NCBI GenBank assembly: GCA_002332615.1
Contig: DDAL01000008.1
Span: 555,606-573,583, forward strand
Source of the DNA: Sphingobacteriaceae bacterium UBA2059
Lineage (GTDB): Bacteria > Bacteroidota > Bacteroidia > Sphingobacteriales > Sphingobacteriaceae
DNA: 17,978 nucleotides
Direction of reading: 5' to 3'
In this document: one piece after another, positions 7,179 to 14,743 of the stretch
Layout: every line of letters starts with the position of its first letter
How positions within the stretch are numbered: position 1 is the first letter of the stretch
Notes under the pieces: model-generated
What the model was told of the DNA's origin: nothing
Databases searched by the model: none
What the model saw: only the letters and a program-made list of their open reading frames with translations
Made by a program: the position numbers and the translations under genes

Positions 7179-8288
7179 ATGTGGCTGGAAAAATTATCGC
7201 TTATTAATTTTAAAAACTACGGGGAAGCAACGCTTGCCCTATCGGCAAGTGTAAATGCTTTTACAGGCAATAACGGCGCCGGCAAAACAAACCTGCTGGA
7301 CGCCATTCACTATCTGTCGCTCTGCAAAAGCTATTTCAACCCCATAGACTCCCAGCAGATTAAAAGCGGTACGGCTTTTTTTATGGTGCAGGGCACCTTT
7401 AATAAAGATGATAAGGAAGAGGTAATATCCTGTGCCGTAAAGCGCAATCAAAAAAAACAATTCAGGCGTAACAAAAAAGAATACGCCCGCCTGGCCGATC
7501 ATATCGGCCTGTTTCCCTCGGTAATGATTTCGCCCTACGACGTTAACATCATTATGGAAGGGAGCGAAGAACGCCGTCGCTTTATAGACAATGTACTATC
7601 GCAAACCGATACTCAGTATCTGGACGAACTTATACTCTATAATAAACACCTGGCCAACCGCAATGCGCTGCTTAAAACCATTGCCGAAACCGGCCGCTAT
7701 GACCCCTCACTGCTCGAAATTTTGAACAGCCAGCTGGTGAGCTCGGGCGAGCGCATATTTGCCAAGCGATGCCGGTTTATGGAAACCTTTATCCCTATCT
7801 TCAACAGGCATTATGCCTACCTTACCGAAGGTGCCGAGAGCGCTGTTTTAAGCTACGACTCACCCTTGCTTAATGCAAACTTCGAAGAGCTTTTGGTGCA
7901 GCATGCCGCCCGGGACCGTGCCCTCGAGCGCACAAGCACAGGTATACATAAGGACGATTTGCTGTTTACCGTCAATGAGCTGCCGCTCAGAAAGTTTGGC
8001 TCGCAGGGGCAGCAAAAATCATTCACCATCGCTTTGCGCCTGGCGCAATACAGCTTTTTGCACGAAAAAAAAGGGTATAAGCCCATGCTCCTGCTAGACG
8101 ATATTTTTGACAAGCTGGACGATAAGCGAATAGGCATGCTGATGCACATGGTTTCTAACGATGACTTCGGGCAGCTTTTCATTACAGATACCAACGCGGC
8201 CAGGTTAAAAGAGATATTTGCCCGCATTGGGGTAGCTATTAAATTGTTTGACGTTATTAATGGAAATGTAACACATGAGCAGAGTTAA
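7179..8288 (+). CDS. recF: DNA replication and repair protein RecF
   Basis: RecF is an SMC-like ATPase that, with RecO and RecR, directs RecA loading at single-strand gaps. The 369 residues contain Walker A GNNGAGKT at 30-37 (K36), the ABC signature region GSQGQQKS at 274-281 and Walker B MLLLDDIFDKLD with D307 and D308. The N-terminal LSLINFKNYGEATL is the usual RecF start, so the first ATG is taken. The leader is extremely short. The last 14 nt overlap the start of the DUF721 gene in another frame, so the two are translationally linked. It is not next to dnaA or dnaN, as it is in many other phyla. Confidence 0.96.
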   Translation: MWLEKLSLINFKNYGEATLALSASVNAFTGNNGAGKTNLLDAIHYLSLCKSYFNPIDSQQIKSGTAFFMVQGTFNKDDKEEVISCAVKRNQKKQFRRNKKEYARLADHIGLFPSVMISPYDVNIIMEGSEERRRFIDNVLSQTDTQYLDELILYNKHLANRNALLKTIAETGRYDPSLLEILNSQLVSSGERIFAKRCRFMETFIPIFNRHYAYLTEGAESAVLSYDSPLLNANFEELLVQHAARDRALERTSTGIHKDDLLFTVNELPLRKFGSQGQQKSFTIALRLAQYSFLHEKKGYKPMLLLDDIFDKLDDKRIGMLMHMVSNDDFGQLFITDTNAARLKEIFARIGVAIKLFDVINGNVTHEQS

Positions 8289-8565
8289 CGACAGGCCGGT
8301 AAAAGAGGTAATAAGCCAGCTCTTTAAAGAGAACAGCCGCAAGCAAAAGTTTGATGAAACCGCGCTTATTGCAGCCTGGCCCAGGCTTATGGGCCCTGCC
8401 GTGGCAAGCCGCACCGAAAAACTGTATATACGCAATCAAAAACTGGTGGTAAAACTCAGCTCTTCGGTGCTAAGAAATGAAATGGTGATGATGCGCTCTA
8501 AAATAATCGAACATCTGAATGGCTTTGCCGGCCAGCAGCTTATAAACGATATTATATTCCAGTAA
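8275..8565 (+). CDS. DUF721 protein, DciA-like
   Basis: A 96-residue protein made up almost entirely of a DUF721 domain: an N-terminal helix (KEVISQLFKEN), the conserved tryptophan-containing AAWPRLMGPAVASRT (about 30-44), the strand pair KLYIRNQKLVVKLSS and the closing helices LRNEMVMMRSKIIEHLN. DUF721 is the KH-like domain of DciA, the replicative helicase loader of bacteria that lack DnaC or DnaI. The protein is much shorter than proteobacterial DciA and lacks its extra tail, so its equivalence is inference. Translation starts inside the recF reading frame (14-nt overlap, +1 frame relation), so expression is coupled to recF. The transcript ends at a strong terminator. Confidence 0.82.
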   Translation: MSRVNDRPVKEVISQLFKENSRKQKFDETALIAAWPRLMGPAVASRTEKLYIRNQKLVVKLSSSVLRNEMVMMRSKIIEHLNGFAGQQLINDIIFQ

Positions 8566-8580
8566 AAATAGCGCCAAAAT

Positions 8581-8630
8581 GCAATGCCCCTGATAAGTCT
8601 TTTACTTTCAGGGGCATTGCAAGCTTTTAT
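8581..8630. terminator. Bidirectional terminator between the DUF721 gene and ndk
   Basis: GCAATGCCCCTGA (8581-8593) and TCAGGGGCATTGC (8608-8620) form a perfect 13-bp stem with a 14-nt loop. The plus side is followed by AAGCTTTTAT and the minus side by ATTTTGG, so it can serve both convergent transcripts. Confidence 0.85.
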
Positions 8631-8669
8631 GGCTGTTTTGTTGGTTTAAAGAGCCGCTTTGTTAAGCGC

Positions 8670-9086
8670 TTAAAAGCGCTCCAGCTGCGAAAAGAAAAAG
8701 CTGCCCTCAATGGCTGCATTTTCATCAGAGTCAGACCCGTGAACAGCATTGGCGTCAATAGATTTTGCATATTTATTGCGGATGGTTCCGGGCTCGGCCT
8801 TGGAAGGATCGGTAGCGCCAATCAGCTTGCGGAAATCCTCAACAGCGTTTTCTTTTTCAAGGATAGCTGCAATTATAGGTCCTGAAGACATAAAGTTTAC
8901 CAGTTCGCCGTAAAAAGGACGTTCCTTATGCACAGCATAGAAAGCACCGGCCGTTTCAGCGCTTAGCTGAGTGTATTTTAAGGCAACAACTTTAAAGCCG
9001 CCTTTAATAATATCGTCAAGAATAGCGCCCATGTGTCCGTTGCTTACGGCATCAGGCTTGATCATTGTAAATGTTCTGTTAGTCAT
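8670..9086 (-). CDS. ndk: Nucleoside diphosphate kinase
   Basis: Ndk moves the terminal phosphate from NTPs to NDPs through a phosphohistidine, balancing nucleotide pools in the cytoplasm. The 138-residue protein opens with RTFTMIKPDAV, and carries the catalytic histidine H116 in NAVHGSDSDENA, along with the YAKSID segment just before it. The length is the family norm. It is a single-gene unit with its own promoter, converging on the DUF721 gene. A short palindrome AGCGCTTAAAAGCGCT at 8664-8679 spans its stop codon. Confidence 0.97.
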   Translation of the reverse strand: MTNRTFTMIKPDAVSNGHMGAILDDIIKGGFKVVALKYTQLSAETAGAFYAVHKERPFYGELVNFMSSGPIIAAILEKENAVEDFRKLIGATDPSKAEPGTIRNKYAKSIDANAVHGSDSDENAAIEGSFFFSQLERF

Positions 9087-9105
9087 GTCTATTTTTTGAT
9101 TGCCT

Positions 9106-9139
9106 CAAAAGTACATGTTTTTAAGTTTAAACAGAAAAA
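9106..9139 (-). promoter_or_regulatory. Promoter of ndk
   Basis: On the minus strand an exact TACTTTTG box (9113-9106) lies 19 nt before the ATG. A run of five T (9139-9135) sits 21 nt further upstream, where the -33 element is expected, but TTTG itself is absent. Confidence 0.6.
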
Positions 9140-9580
9140 TGCACCCTGTGCGCTCTAAGGCTTTATGCGGTCTGAAGCTCTGAAAGAAGAACATCGCTGA
9201 GGCGTTTTACAAGGGGCGCGGAAACAAGCACGGGCCATTCTTAAGTCTGCCTGCAGGAGCGTCTCAGGCTCCGGACAGCCTTACTGCCGCCGGGAGATGC
9301 ATGCGCCATCAATGCATGATGTACCCATGATGAGTCCATGTTTTGTATAGGATGTATCCTGCACTAAATACGGCTGCAGCATTCCGGCATTTCGAAGCTG
9401 CTCCACAGCAATGCCGGCCCGGGCACACCAGGCTGTGGCCTATACTGCCGGGCCACCCGCCCGGCCCCTCCATGCATCGCCGCCGCGGTGCTTTCTAACA
9501 CCATGCTTTCGCGTGTTTTACTGCTTTGCCGCGGCAGGCATTCAGGCGCTCAAAGCACGCAATACGCTTATTTTAAAACC
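9140..9580. other. Gene-free, G+C-rich gap between ndk and nrnA
   Basis: I see no convincing gene on either strand. The 72-codon open frame at 9411-9629 starts at a weak site, runs over palindromes and over the nrnA promoter, and looks like chance. The 9140-9370 part shows no structure apart from short repeats such as ATGCAT at 9300 and 9312. The 9380-9540 part is dense in G+C palindromes and is listed separately. Confidence 0.7.
9384..9536. repeat. Cluster of G+C-rich inverted repeats
   Basis: Within about 150 nt there are CCGGCATT/AATGCCGG arms (9384-9391 and 9410-9417), the palindrome GCCCGGGC (9417-9424), a seven-pair GCCGGGC/GCCCGGC hairpin with loop CACCC (9447-9465), CCGCGG (9483-9488) and the ten-base palindrome TGCCGCGGCA (9527-9536). 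No T-run follows them, so they are not ordinary terminators. A REP-like dispersed repeat or a structured RNA are both possible. Confidence 0.55.
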
Positions 9581-9612
9581 TTTCTTGCTTTCTGCTTTTT
9601 TTAATAGCTTTG
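9581..9612 (+). promoter_or_regulatory. Promoter of nrnA
   Basis: The exact box TAGCTTTG (9605-9612) lies 20 nt before the ATG. A TTTCTTG stretch at 9581-9587 supplies T-rich -33 candidates at 17 to 21 nt spacing. Confidence 0.6.
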
Positions 9613-9632
9613 CGTCTCTTTTTGTGTAAAGA

Positions 9633-10643
9633 ATGCAGGATGTAACCCCACTTAAGCAATTACTTGCTTACCCTAAGCAAATAGTAATAACAACCCACCA
9701 TAAGCCCGACGGCGATGCTATTGGCTCTTCACTGGGCTTGTATAATTATCTTATACAAAAAGGTCACCATGTTACGGTTATTACTCCGAGCGATTATCCG
9801 TTCTTTTTGCAATGGCTGCCCAACAATACCCATGTGCTGGTATACCCCGACCATAAGGACGAGTCGGCCAGGCTCATTGCCGAAGCCGAGCTTATTTTTT
9901 GTCTGGATTTCAATACCCTTAAACGCATTGGCGACATGGGCGAACTGGTGCGTGCCGCCGAAGGAAAAAAGGTACTTATAGACCATCACCTCGAGCCCGA
10001 AGATTTTGACGATTACCGCTACTGGTCTATCAACGCCTGTGCTACCGCGCAGCTTATTTATGAGTTCATAGCCCTTAAAATGGGCGAGCCCGAACTGATC
10101 AATAAAGATGTAGCCACCTGCCTTTATACAGGCATCATGACGGACTCGGGCTCTTTCAGGTTTGATACGACTACGCCGGATGTGCATCGCATAGCGGCCG
10201 ATCTTATAGCCGCCGGTGCCGAAAATTCTAAAATACACGCCCTTGTGTATGATAACTTTTCGGAGTCGAGGGTTCGCTTTATAGGGTATGCACTGCTTAA
10301 TAAGCTGGAGGTTTTTGAAGAATATAAAGCCGCCATAATCAGCATTTCAAAAGAAGAGTTGCTGCGCTTTAACATTACCACCGGCGATACCGAGGGGCTT
10401 GTAAACTACGCGCTTACCATTAATGGAATACGCCTGGGGGCCCTTATAATTGAGCGTCCGGACATGGTAAAACTATCCCTGCGCTCTACGGGCGATTTTC
10501 CGGCCAATGAAATATGCAAAAAATACTTCAACGGGGGCGGTCATAAAAATGCTGCCGGCGGTATGTCCGAAAAGCCCTTAGACGAAGTGATAAATGATTT
10601 TAAGCGTATATTGCCTGAGTATAAAACAATATTAATACAATAA
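9633..10643 (+). CDS. nrnA: DHH family phosphoesterase, NrnA type (nanoRNase / pAp phosphatase)
   Basis: A 336-residue DHH/DHHA1 enzyme that in characterised relatives degrades two- to five-nucleotide RNAs and removes the 3' phosphate of pAp; some also cleave linear cyclic-dinucleotide products. Manganese-binding motifs are THHKPDGDAIGSS (21-33, with D26 and D28), CLDFN (D92), the name-giving DHH at 117-119, and the TGIMTDSGSFRF segment. The C-terminal DHHA1 domain carries GGGHKNAAGG near residue 308. It is complete and has the normal length. The FKBP lipoprotein gene starts 26 nt later with no terminator between, so the two are probably one operon. Confidence 0.93.
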   Translation: MQDVTPLKQLLAYPKQIVITTHHKPDGDAIGSSLGLYNYLIQKGHHVTVITPSDYPFFLQWLPNNTHVLVYPDHKDESARLIAEAELIFCLDFNTLKRIGDMGELVRAAEGKKVLIDHHLEPEDFDDYRYWSINACATAQLIYEFIALKMGEPELINKDVATCLYTGIMTDSGSFRFDTTTPDVHRIAADLIAAGAENSKIHALVYDNFSESRVRFIGYALLNKLEVFEEYKAAIISISKEELLRFNITTGDTEGLVNYALTINGIRLGALIIERPDMVKLSLRSTGDFPANEICKKYFNGGGHKNAAGGMSEKPLDEVINDFKRILPEYKTILIQ

Positions 10644-10669
10644 TAAATTAAACAATTAGATAACACTCC

Positions 10670-11629
10670 ATGATGAAAAGAAACGTTATTCTTGGACTTG
10701 CGGCGCTTGCTTTGGTAAGTTGTAAGCAATTCAAAAAGGGTGAAGGGGATTCTGAATACCTTCTTCATAAAGACAAAGAGGGCCCAACCATTCAGGAAGG
10801 CGATTTTGTAGCTTTACACACCATCCAAAAAACCGAGGAAGACTCTGTTTTAACCAATTCATACGATTTTGACCGGCCTATTTTTGTAACTCAGCAAAAA
10901 TCAGTGTTCAAAGGCGATATCTATCAGTCCTTAGGCATGCTTAGCGAAGGCGACAGTGCCACCTTTAAGATCAATATGGATTCATTATCTCAAAAAATGA
11001 ACATGCCTAAGCCCGAAAATACCAAGGGCAAATACATGCTGTTCACTTTTAAAGTTGACAAGGTTATTCCTAAAGGAAAACTGTCTGACAGTGTTTTCAA
11101 CCAAAACATTGAAAGCTATTTTAAAGCTGAAGTAGAGGCGGCCAAAGGAAAAGAAGAAGGTAAAATGAAAAAATACCTGTCGTCTAACAACCTTAAGCCT
11201 ACCGTTAGCCCTTCAGGCCTTAACTATGTGGTTACCAAACAGGGTAACGGAGCCAAGCCGGCCGCGGGCGATACGGTACAGTTAAACTATACCCTTAAGC
11301 TCCTGTCGGGCAAAGTGGTAGAGTCTACCAAGCCGGATGTTGCTAAAAAAGCAGGAACATTTAATGCCATGCGTCCATACGAGCCTATGAAAATGCCGGT
11401 TGGCGTAAACGCAGCCATCCCTGGATTTGACGAAGGATTGCTAATGTTTCCTAAAGGAACCAGTGCAACCCTTATCATACCGTCCAAACTTGCTTATGGC
11501 GAGCAGGGCAATCAGATCATCGGTCCATACACTCCTTTGATATTTGATATTGAGGTTCTTGATATTATAAAGGGCAAGCCGGGCAGCACGCCTGCGCCTA
11601 TGCCTCCAATGCATCCGGAGCATCACTAA
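10670..11629 (+). CDS. FKBP-type peptidyl-prolyl isomerase lipoprotein, two FKBP-like domains
   Basis: A 319-residue envelope prolyl isomerase. The signal peptide has a lipobox LALVSC with lipid cysteine C18 (C17 if the second ATG is used). Residues about 40-135 have the FKBP pattern in degenerate form (VTQQKSVFKGDIYQSLGMLSEGDSATF). Residues about 190-305 are the better-preserved domain, with GDTVQLNYTLKLLSGKVVEST, IPGFDEGLLMFPKGTSATLIIPSKLAYGE and PLIFDIEVLDI. The aspartate normally in the FDSS turn and the IPPN turn are altered (VEST, IIGPYTPL), so activity may be weak and a chaperone role is possible. The tail is proline- and histidine-rich (PAPMPPMHPEHH). It is downstream of nrnA and closed by a terminator. 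Confidence 0.88.
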   Translation: MMKRNVILGLAALALVSCKQFKKGEGDSEYLLHKDKEGPTIQEGDFVALHTIQKTEEDSVLTNSYDFDRPIFVTQQKSVFKGDIYQSLGMLSEGDSATFKINMDSLSQKMNMPKPENTKGKYMLFTFKVDKVIPKGKLSDSVFNQNIESYFKAEVEAAKGKEEGKMKKYLSSNNLKPTVSPSGLNYVVTKQGNGAKPAAGDTVQLNYTLKLLSGKVVESTKPDVAKKAGTFNAMRPYEPMKMPVGVNAAIPGFDEGLLMFPKGTSATLIIPSKLAYGEQGNQIIGPYTPLIFDIEVLDIIKGKPGSTPAPMPPMHPEHH

Positions 11630-11643
11630 CATAAAATGCCCTG

Positions 11644-11680
11644 CAATAAAGCCCTGCCTTCCGGCGGGGCTTTATTGTTT
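11644..11680 (+). terminator. Intrinsic terminator after the FKBP gene
   Basis: CAATAAAGCCCTGCC (11644-11658) pairs with GGCGGGGCTTTATTG (11663-11677) around loop TTCC; the stem is 15 pairs with one G-U. TTT follows. The A/T base of the stem gives T-rich ends on both strands. Confidence 0.85.
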
Positions 11681-11817
11681 AATGTCAATATGTCATAAAA
11701 AAGAGAGTGATGGCTTTTGTGCAGGTGCTGTCGCTGACATTGGGTTGATAATTTAAAGCTTGGCATAAGGCTTGTTAAGTAATTACCAAACAGTAAAAAG
11801 AAATAATCAAATATAAT

Positions 11818-13731
11818 ATGTCTAAGATAATTGGTATTGACTTAGGAACTACAAACTCATGCGTATCTGTAATGGAAGGTAATGAGCCGGTAGTTATCGC
11901 TAATAGCGAGGGTAAGCGTACAACTCCTTCTATTGTAGCATTTGTAGAAAATGGCGAGCGTAAAGTTGGTGATCCTGCAAAACGTCAGGCCATTACTAAT
12001 CCTACAAAAACCATTTTTTCTATCAAACGCTTCATGGGAAGCAGCTACAATGAGGTAGAAAAGGAAATAAGCCGCGTGCCTTATACCGTGGTTAGAGGCG
12101 ATAATAATACGCCTCGCGTAGAGATAGACGGACGTAAATATACTCCTCAGGAAATCTCTGCCATGACTCTTCAGAAAATGAAGAAGACTGCCGAAGATTT
12201 TCTTGGTCAGGAAGTGAACGAAGCGGTAATTACCGTGCCTGCATACTTTAATGATGCGCAGCGCCAGGCAACTAAGGAAGCCGGAGAAATTGCCGGTCTG
12301 GTTGTTAAGCGTATAATCAACGAGCCTACTGCTGCAGCACTTGCCTACGGGCTGGATAAGGCGCACAAGGACATGAAAATTGTTGTGTTCGACTGCGGTG
12401 GCGGTACGCATGACGTTTCTGTGCTTGAGCTTGGCGACGGTGTGTTTGAAGTAAAATCAACCGATGGTGATACTCACCTGGGTGGCGACGACTTTGACCA
12501 CGTTATTATCGACTGGCTGGCCGAAGAGTTTAAAAACGAAAACGGCATGGACCTGAGCAAAGATGCTATGGCTATGCAGCGTTTAAAAGAAGCGGCAGAA
12601 AAAGCAAAAGTAGAACTTTCGAGCTCTACCCAAACCGAGATCAACCTGCCTTATATTACAGCTGATCAAAGCGGTCCTAAGCACCTTGTGCGCACCCTGA
12701 GCCGTTCTAAATTTGAGCAGCTTGCCGATAGTCTTATCAAGAGAACGATTGATCCTTGCCGTTCTGCGCTTAAGAATGCGGGTCTTTCTGTATCTGATAT
12801 TGACGAAATTATTTTGGTAGGGGGTTCTACCCGTATTCCTGCCATTCAGGAAGCTGTAAAGAGCTTCTTTGGAAAAGAACCTTCAAAAGGAGTAAACCCC
12901 GACGAGGTGGTAGCTATTGGTGCTGCTATACAGGGTGGTGTACTAACCGGCGAAGTGAAAGATGTATTGCTGCTTGACGTTACTCCGCTTTCTTTGGGTA
13001 TCGAAACCATGGGTGGTGTTATGACTAAGCTTATCGAAGCAAATACAACCATTCCGAGCAAAAAATCCGAAGTGTTCTCTACCGCGTCCGATAATCAGCC
13101 TTCTGTAGAAATACACATTCTGCAGGGTGAGCGTCCTATGGCCAATCAAAACCGTACGCTGGGTCGCTTCCACCTGGATTCTATTCCTCCTGCACCTCGC
13201 GGCGTGCCTCAGATCGAAGTTACCTTTGATATTGATGCCAACGGTATTTTGCACGTGTCGGCCAAAGATAAGGCAACAGGCAAAGAGCAAAAGATTCGTA
13301 TTGAGGCTTCTTCGGGCTTGAGCGATGATGAAATCCAAAAAATGAAACGCGAGGCTGAAGCAAATGCCGAGGCTGACAAAAAAGCAAAAGAGGAAATTGA
13401 TAAGCTAAATGCTGCCGATGCTTTGGTGTTCTCTACCGAAAAACAGCTGAAGGAGTATGGCGACAAGATTCCGGCTGATAAAAAGGCTCCGATTGAAGAG
13501 TCCCTGAAAAGACTTAAAGATGCTCATGCGGCTAAGAACTTTGCCGATATTGATGCCGCTCAGGAAGCTCTTCAAACTGCTTGGACCGCTGCTTCTGAAG
13601 ATATGTATAAAGCATCTCAGGACGGAGCAGGCGCTCAGCAGCAAGGCCCTAATCCTGGAGCAGGCGCTTCATCAGATGCCGGCGCAGGTGCAGATAATGT
13701 AACCGACGTTGACTTCGAAGAAGTGAAATAA
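11818..13731 (+). CDS. dnaK: Chaperone protein DnaK (Hsp70)
   Basis: The ATP-driven cytoplasmic Hsp70 that works with DnaJ and GrpE in folding and stress recovery. All 637 residues are present: the ATP-binding IGIDLGTTNSCVSV (4-17), the phosphate-2 loop DCGGGTHDVSVLELGDG (192-208), ILVGGSTRIPAIQ, the interdomain linker DVLLLDVTPLSLGIET (382-397), the substrate domain to about 500, a lid and the conserved end VDFEEVK after a Gly/Ala/Gln-rich tail. C193 and H198 replace the L and F of the usual DLGGGTFD, which I believe is a variant of related Bacteroidota rather than damage. The gene stands alone without grpE, dnaJ or hrcA, and no CIRCE operator is visible in the 137 nt upstream. T-ending codons are frequent, in line with high expression. 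Confidence 0.98.
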   Translation: MSKIIGIDLGTTNSCVSVMEGNEPVVIANSEGKRTTPSIVAFVENGERKVGDPAKRQAITNPTKTIFSIKRFMGSSYNEVEKEISRVPYTVVRGDNNTPRVEIDGRKYTPQEISAMTLQKMKKTAEDFLGQEVNEAVITVPAYFNDAQRQATKEAGEIAGLVVKRIINEPTAAALAYGLDKAHKDMKIVVFDCGGGTHDVSVLELGDGVFEVKSTDGDTHLGGDDFDHVIIDWLAEEFKNENGMDLSKDAMAMQRLKEAAEKAKVELSSSTQTEINLPYITADQSGPKHLVRTLSRSKFEQLADSLIKRTIDPCRSALKNAGLSVSDIDEIILVGGSTRIPAIQEAVKSFFGKEPSKGVNPDEVVAIGAAIQGGVLTGEVKDVLLLDVTPLSLGIETMGGVMTKLIEANTTIPSKKSEVFSTASDNQPSVEIHILQGERPMANQNRTLGRFHLDSIPPAPRGVPQIEVTFDIDANGILHVSAKDKATGKEQKIRIEASSGLSDDEIQKMKREAEANAEADKKAKEEIDKLNAADALVFSTEKQLKEYGDKIPADKKAPIEESLKRLKDAHAAKNFADIDAAQEALQTAWTAASEDMYKASQDGAGAQQQGPNPGAGASSDAGAGADNVTDVDFEEVK

Positions 13732-13752
13732 TTGACATAAGCATTAACTTTT

Positions 13753-13790
13753 AAAAACGCTGTAAGCACCCGCTTACAGCGTTTTTTTTT
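13753..13790 (+). terminator. Intrinsic terminator after dnaK
   Basis: AAAAACGCTGTAAGC (13753-13767) pairs perfectly with GCTTACAGCGTTTTT (13772-13786) around loop ACCC, and the T-run continues to 13790. Confidence 0.92.
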
Positions 13791-13841
13791 ATGAACGTGT
13801 ATAAAAGATCTTAGTGGGCCGGCTTGCAGTTATACTTCAGG

Positions 13842-13873
13842 TTTATACGCTATCGTTGTATTGCTTAGCTTTG
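13842..13873 (+). promoter_or_regulatory. Promoter of tatD
   Basis: The exact box TAGCTTTG lies at 13866-13873, identical to that of nrnA. A TTTA at 13842-13845 is 20 nt upstream, a partial -33 element. The leader to the ATG at 13926 would be about 48 nt. Confidence 0.55.
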
Positions 13874-13925
13874 CAGCAAACGCATGCTATTTGTATACAA
13901 TAATCCATTTATTCAGCAGAGTACC

Positions 13926-14693
13926 ATGATCCTTACCGATACCCATACGCATTTATACTATGAAGAAGATGCTGAAAAAAGGCAGGAGCTGATAGAACGC
14001 TGTGATCAAAACGGCATACAGCGACTTTTTTTGCCTAATGTAGACAGTTCGTCGGTGCCTAAAGTGCTTGATACAGTGGCTGCCTACCCTGATAAGTGCT
14101 TTGCCATGCTTGGCTTGCATCCTTGCGATGTTAAAGAAGACTATCTGCAGGAACTGGACACTATTTTCAGTTATCTTGACAGGGTCCGAATTTATGCAGT
14201 GGGCGAAATTGGTATTGATCTTTATTGGGAGCAGGCTACGCTGCCTTTGCAGCAGGAAGCCTTTGCCTGGCAAATAAATAAGGCGCTTGCGCTCGACCTT
14301 CCTGTTGTTATCCATTGCCGCGATGCGTTCGACCAGGTGTATGAAGTTTTGCAGCAGCAAAGGCATGAAAAGCTCCGAGGCATTTTTCATTGCTTTACAG
14401 GCACGCTGGAGCAGGCAGAAAAAATTATCGACTTAGGCTTTTACCTCGGGATAGGAGGGGTGCTTACTTATAAAAACTCAGGCTTGGATAAGGTGGTAGA
14501 GCAAATTGACATAAAGCACCTGGTTTTAGAAACCGATTCGCCTTATCTAAGCCCGGTGCCTTTTCGCGGAAAACCCAACGAAAGCAGCTACCTTATTTAC
14601 ATTGCAAAAAAGCTTGCCGAGCTTAAGAATAGGACTCTGGAGGAGCTTGCAGAAATAACTACCGCCAATTCCGCTGCTATATTTCGTATTTAA
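13926..14693 (+). CDS. tatD: TatD family metal-dependent DNase / hydrolase
   Basis: A 255-residue TIM-barrel hydrolase of the TatD family, which includes 3'-5' DNA exonucleases and quality-control nucleases. The metal ligands are in place: H7 and H9 (DTHTHLY), E94 (VGEIGIDLYW), H130 (VVIHCRDA), H155 (FHCFTGT) and D204 (ETDSPYLSP). The conserved PFRGKPNES loop follows. An in-frame ATG exists at 13884, but those 14 extra residues are not family-like and the protein normally begins just before the DTHTH motif, so the 13926 start is preferred. ansA follows 50 nt downstream in the same direction with its own promoter-like box; partial co-transcription is possible. Confidence 0.94.
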   Translation: MILTDTHTHLYYEEDAEKRQELIERCDQNGIQRLFLPNVDSSSVPKVLDTVAAYPDKCFAMLGLHPCDVKEDYLQELDTIFSYLDRVRIYAVGEIGIDLYWEQATLPLQQEAFAWQINKALALDLPVVIHCRDAFDQVYEVLQQQRHEKLRGIFHCFTGTLEQAEKIIDLGFYLGIGGVLTYKNSGLDKVVEQIDIKHLVLETDSPYLSPVPFRGKPNESSYLIYIAKKLAELKNRTLEELAEITTANSAAIFRI

Positions 14694-14710
14694 TATATTA
14701 AATCGTTTAC

Positions 14711-14718
14711 TATCTTTA
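14711..14718 (+). promoter_or_regulatory. Possible promoter box for ansA
   Basis: TATCTTTA is one base off TAnnTTTG and is identical to the box before the OsmC gene. It lies 25 nt before the ATG, in the A+T-rich gap after tatD. No -33 element is clear. Confidence 0.35.
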
Positions 14719-14743
14719 GTCGAATTATATGTAAAAGGAATAG

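Noticed and set aside
9411..9629. 72-codon open frame before nrnA
   Set aside because: It is rich in Pro, Ala and Arg from G+C palindromes and runs through the nrnA promoter; no recognisable domain.
11681..11817. CIRCE or other heat-shock operator upstream of dnaK
   Set aside because: No TTAGCACTC/GAGTGCTAA inverted repeat is present; nothing else in the gap could be assigned.
11857..12411. 184-codon open frame antisense to dnaK
   Set aside because: It is a mirror of the strongly conserved dnaK frame, has no family resemblance and no promoter.
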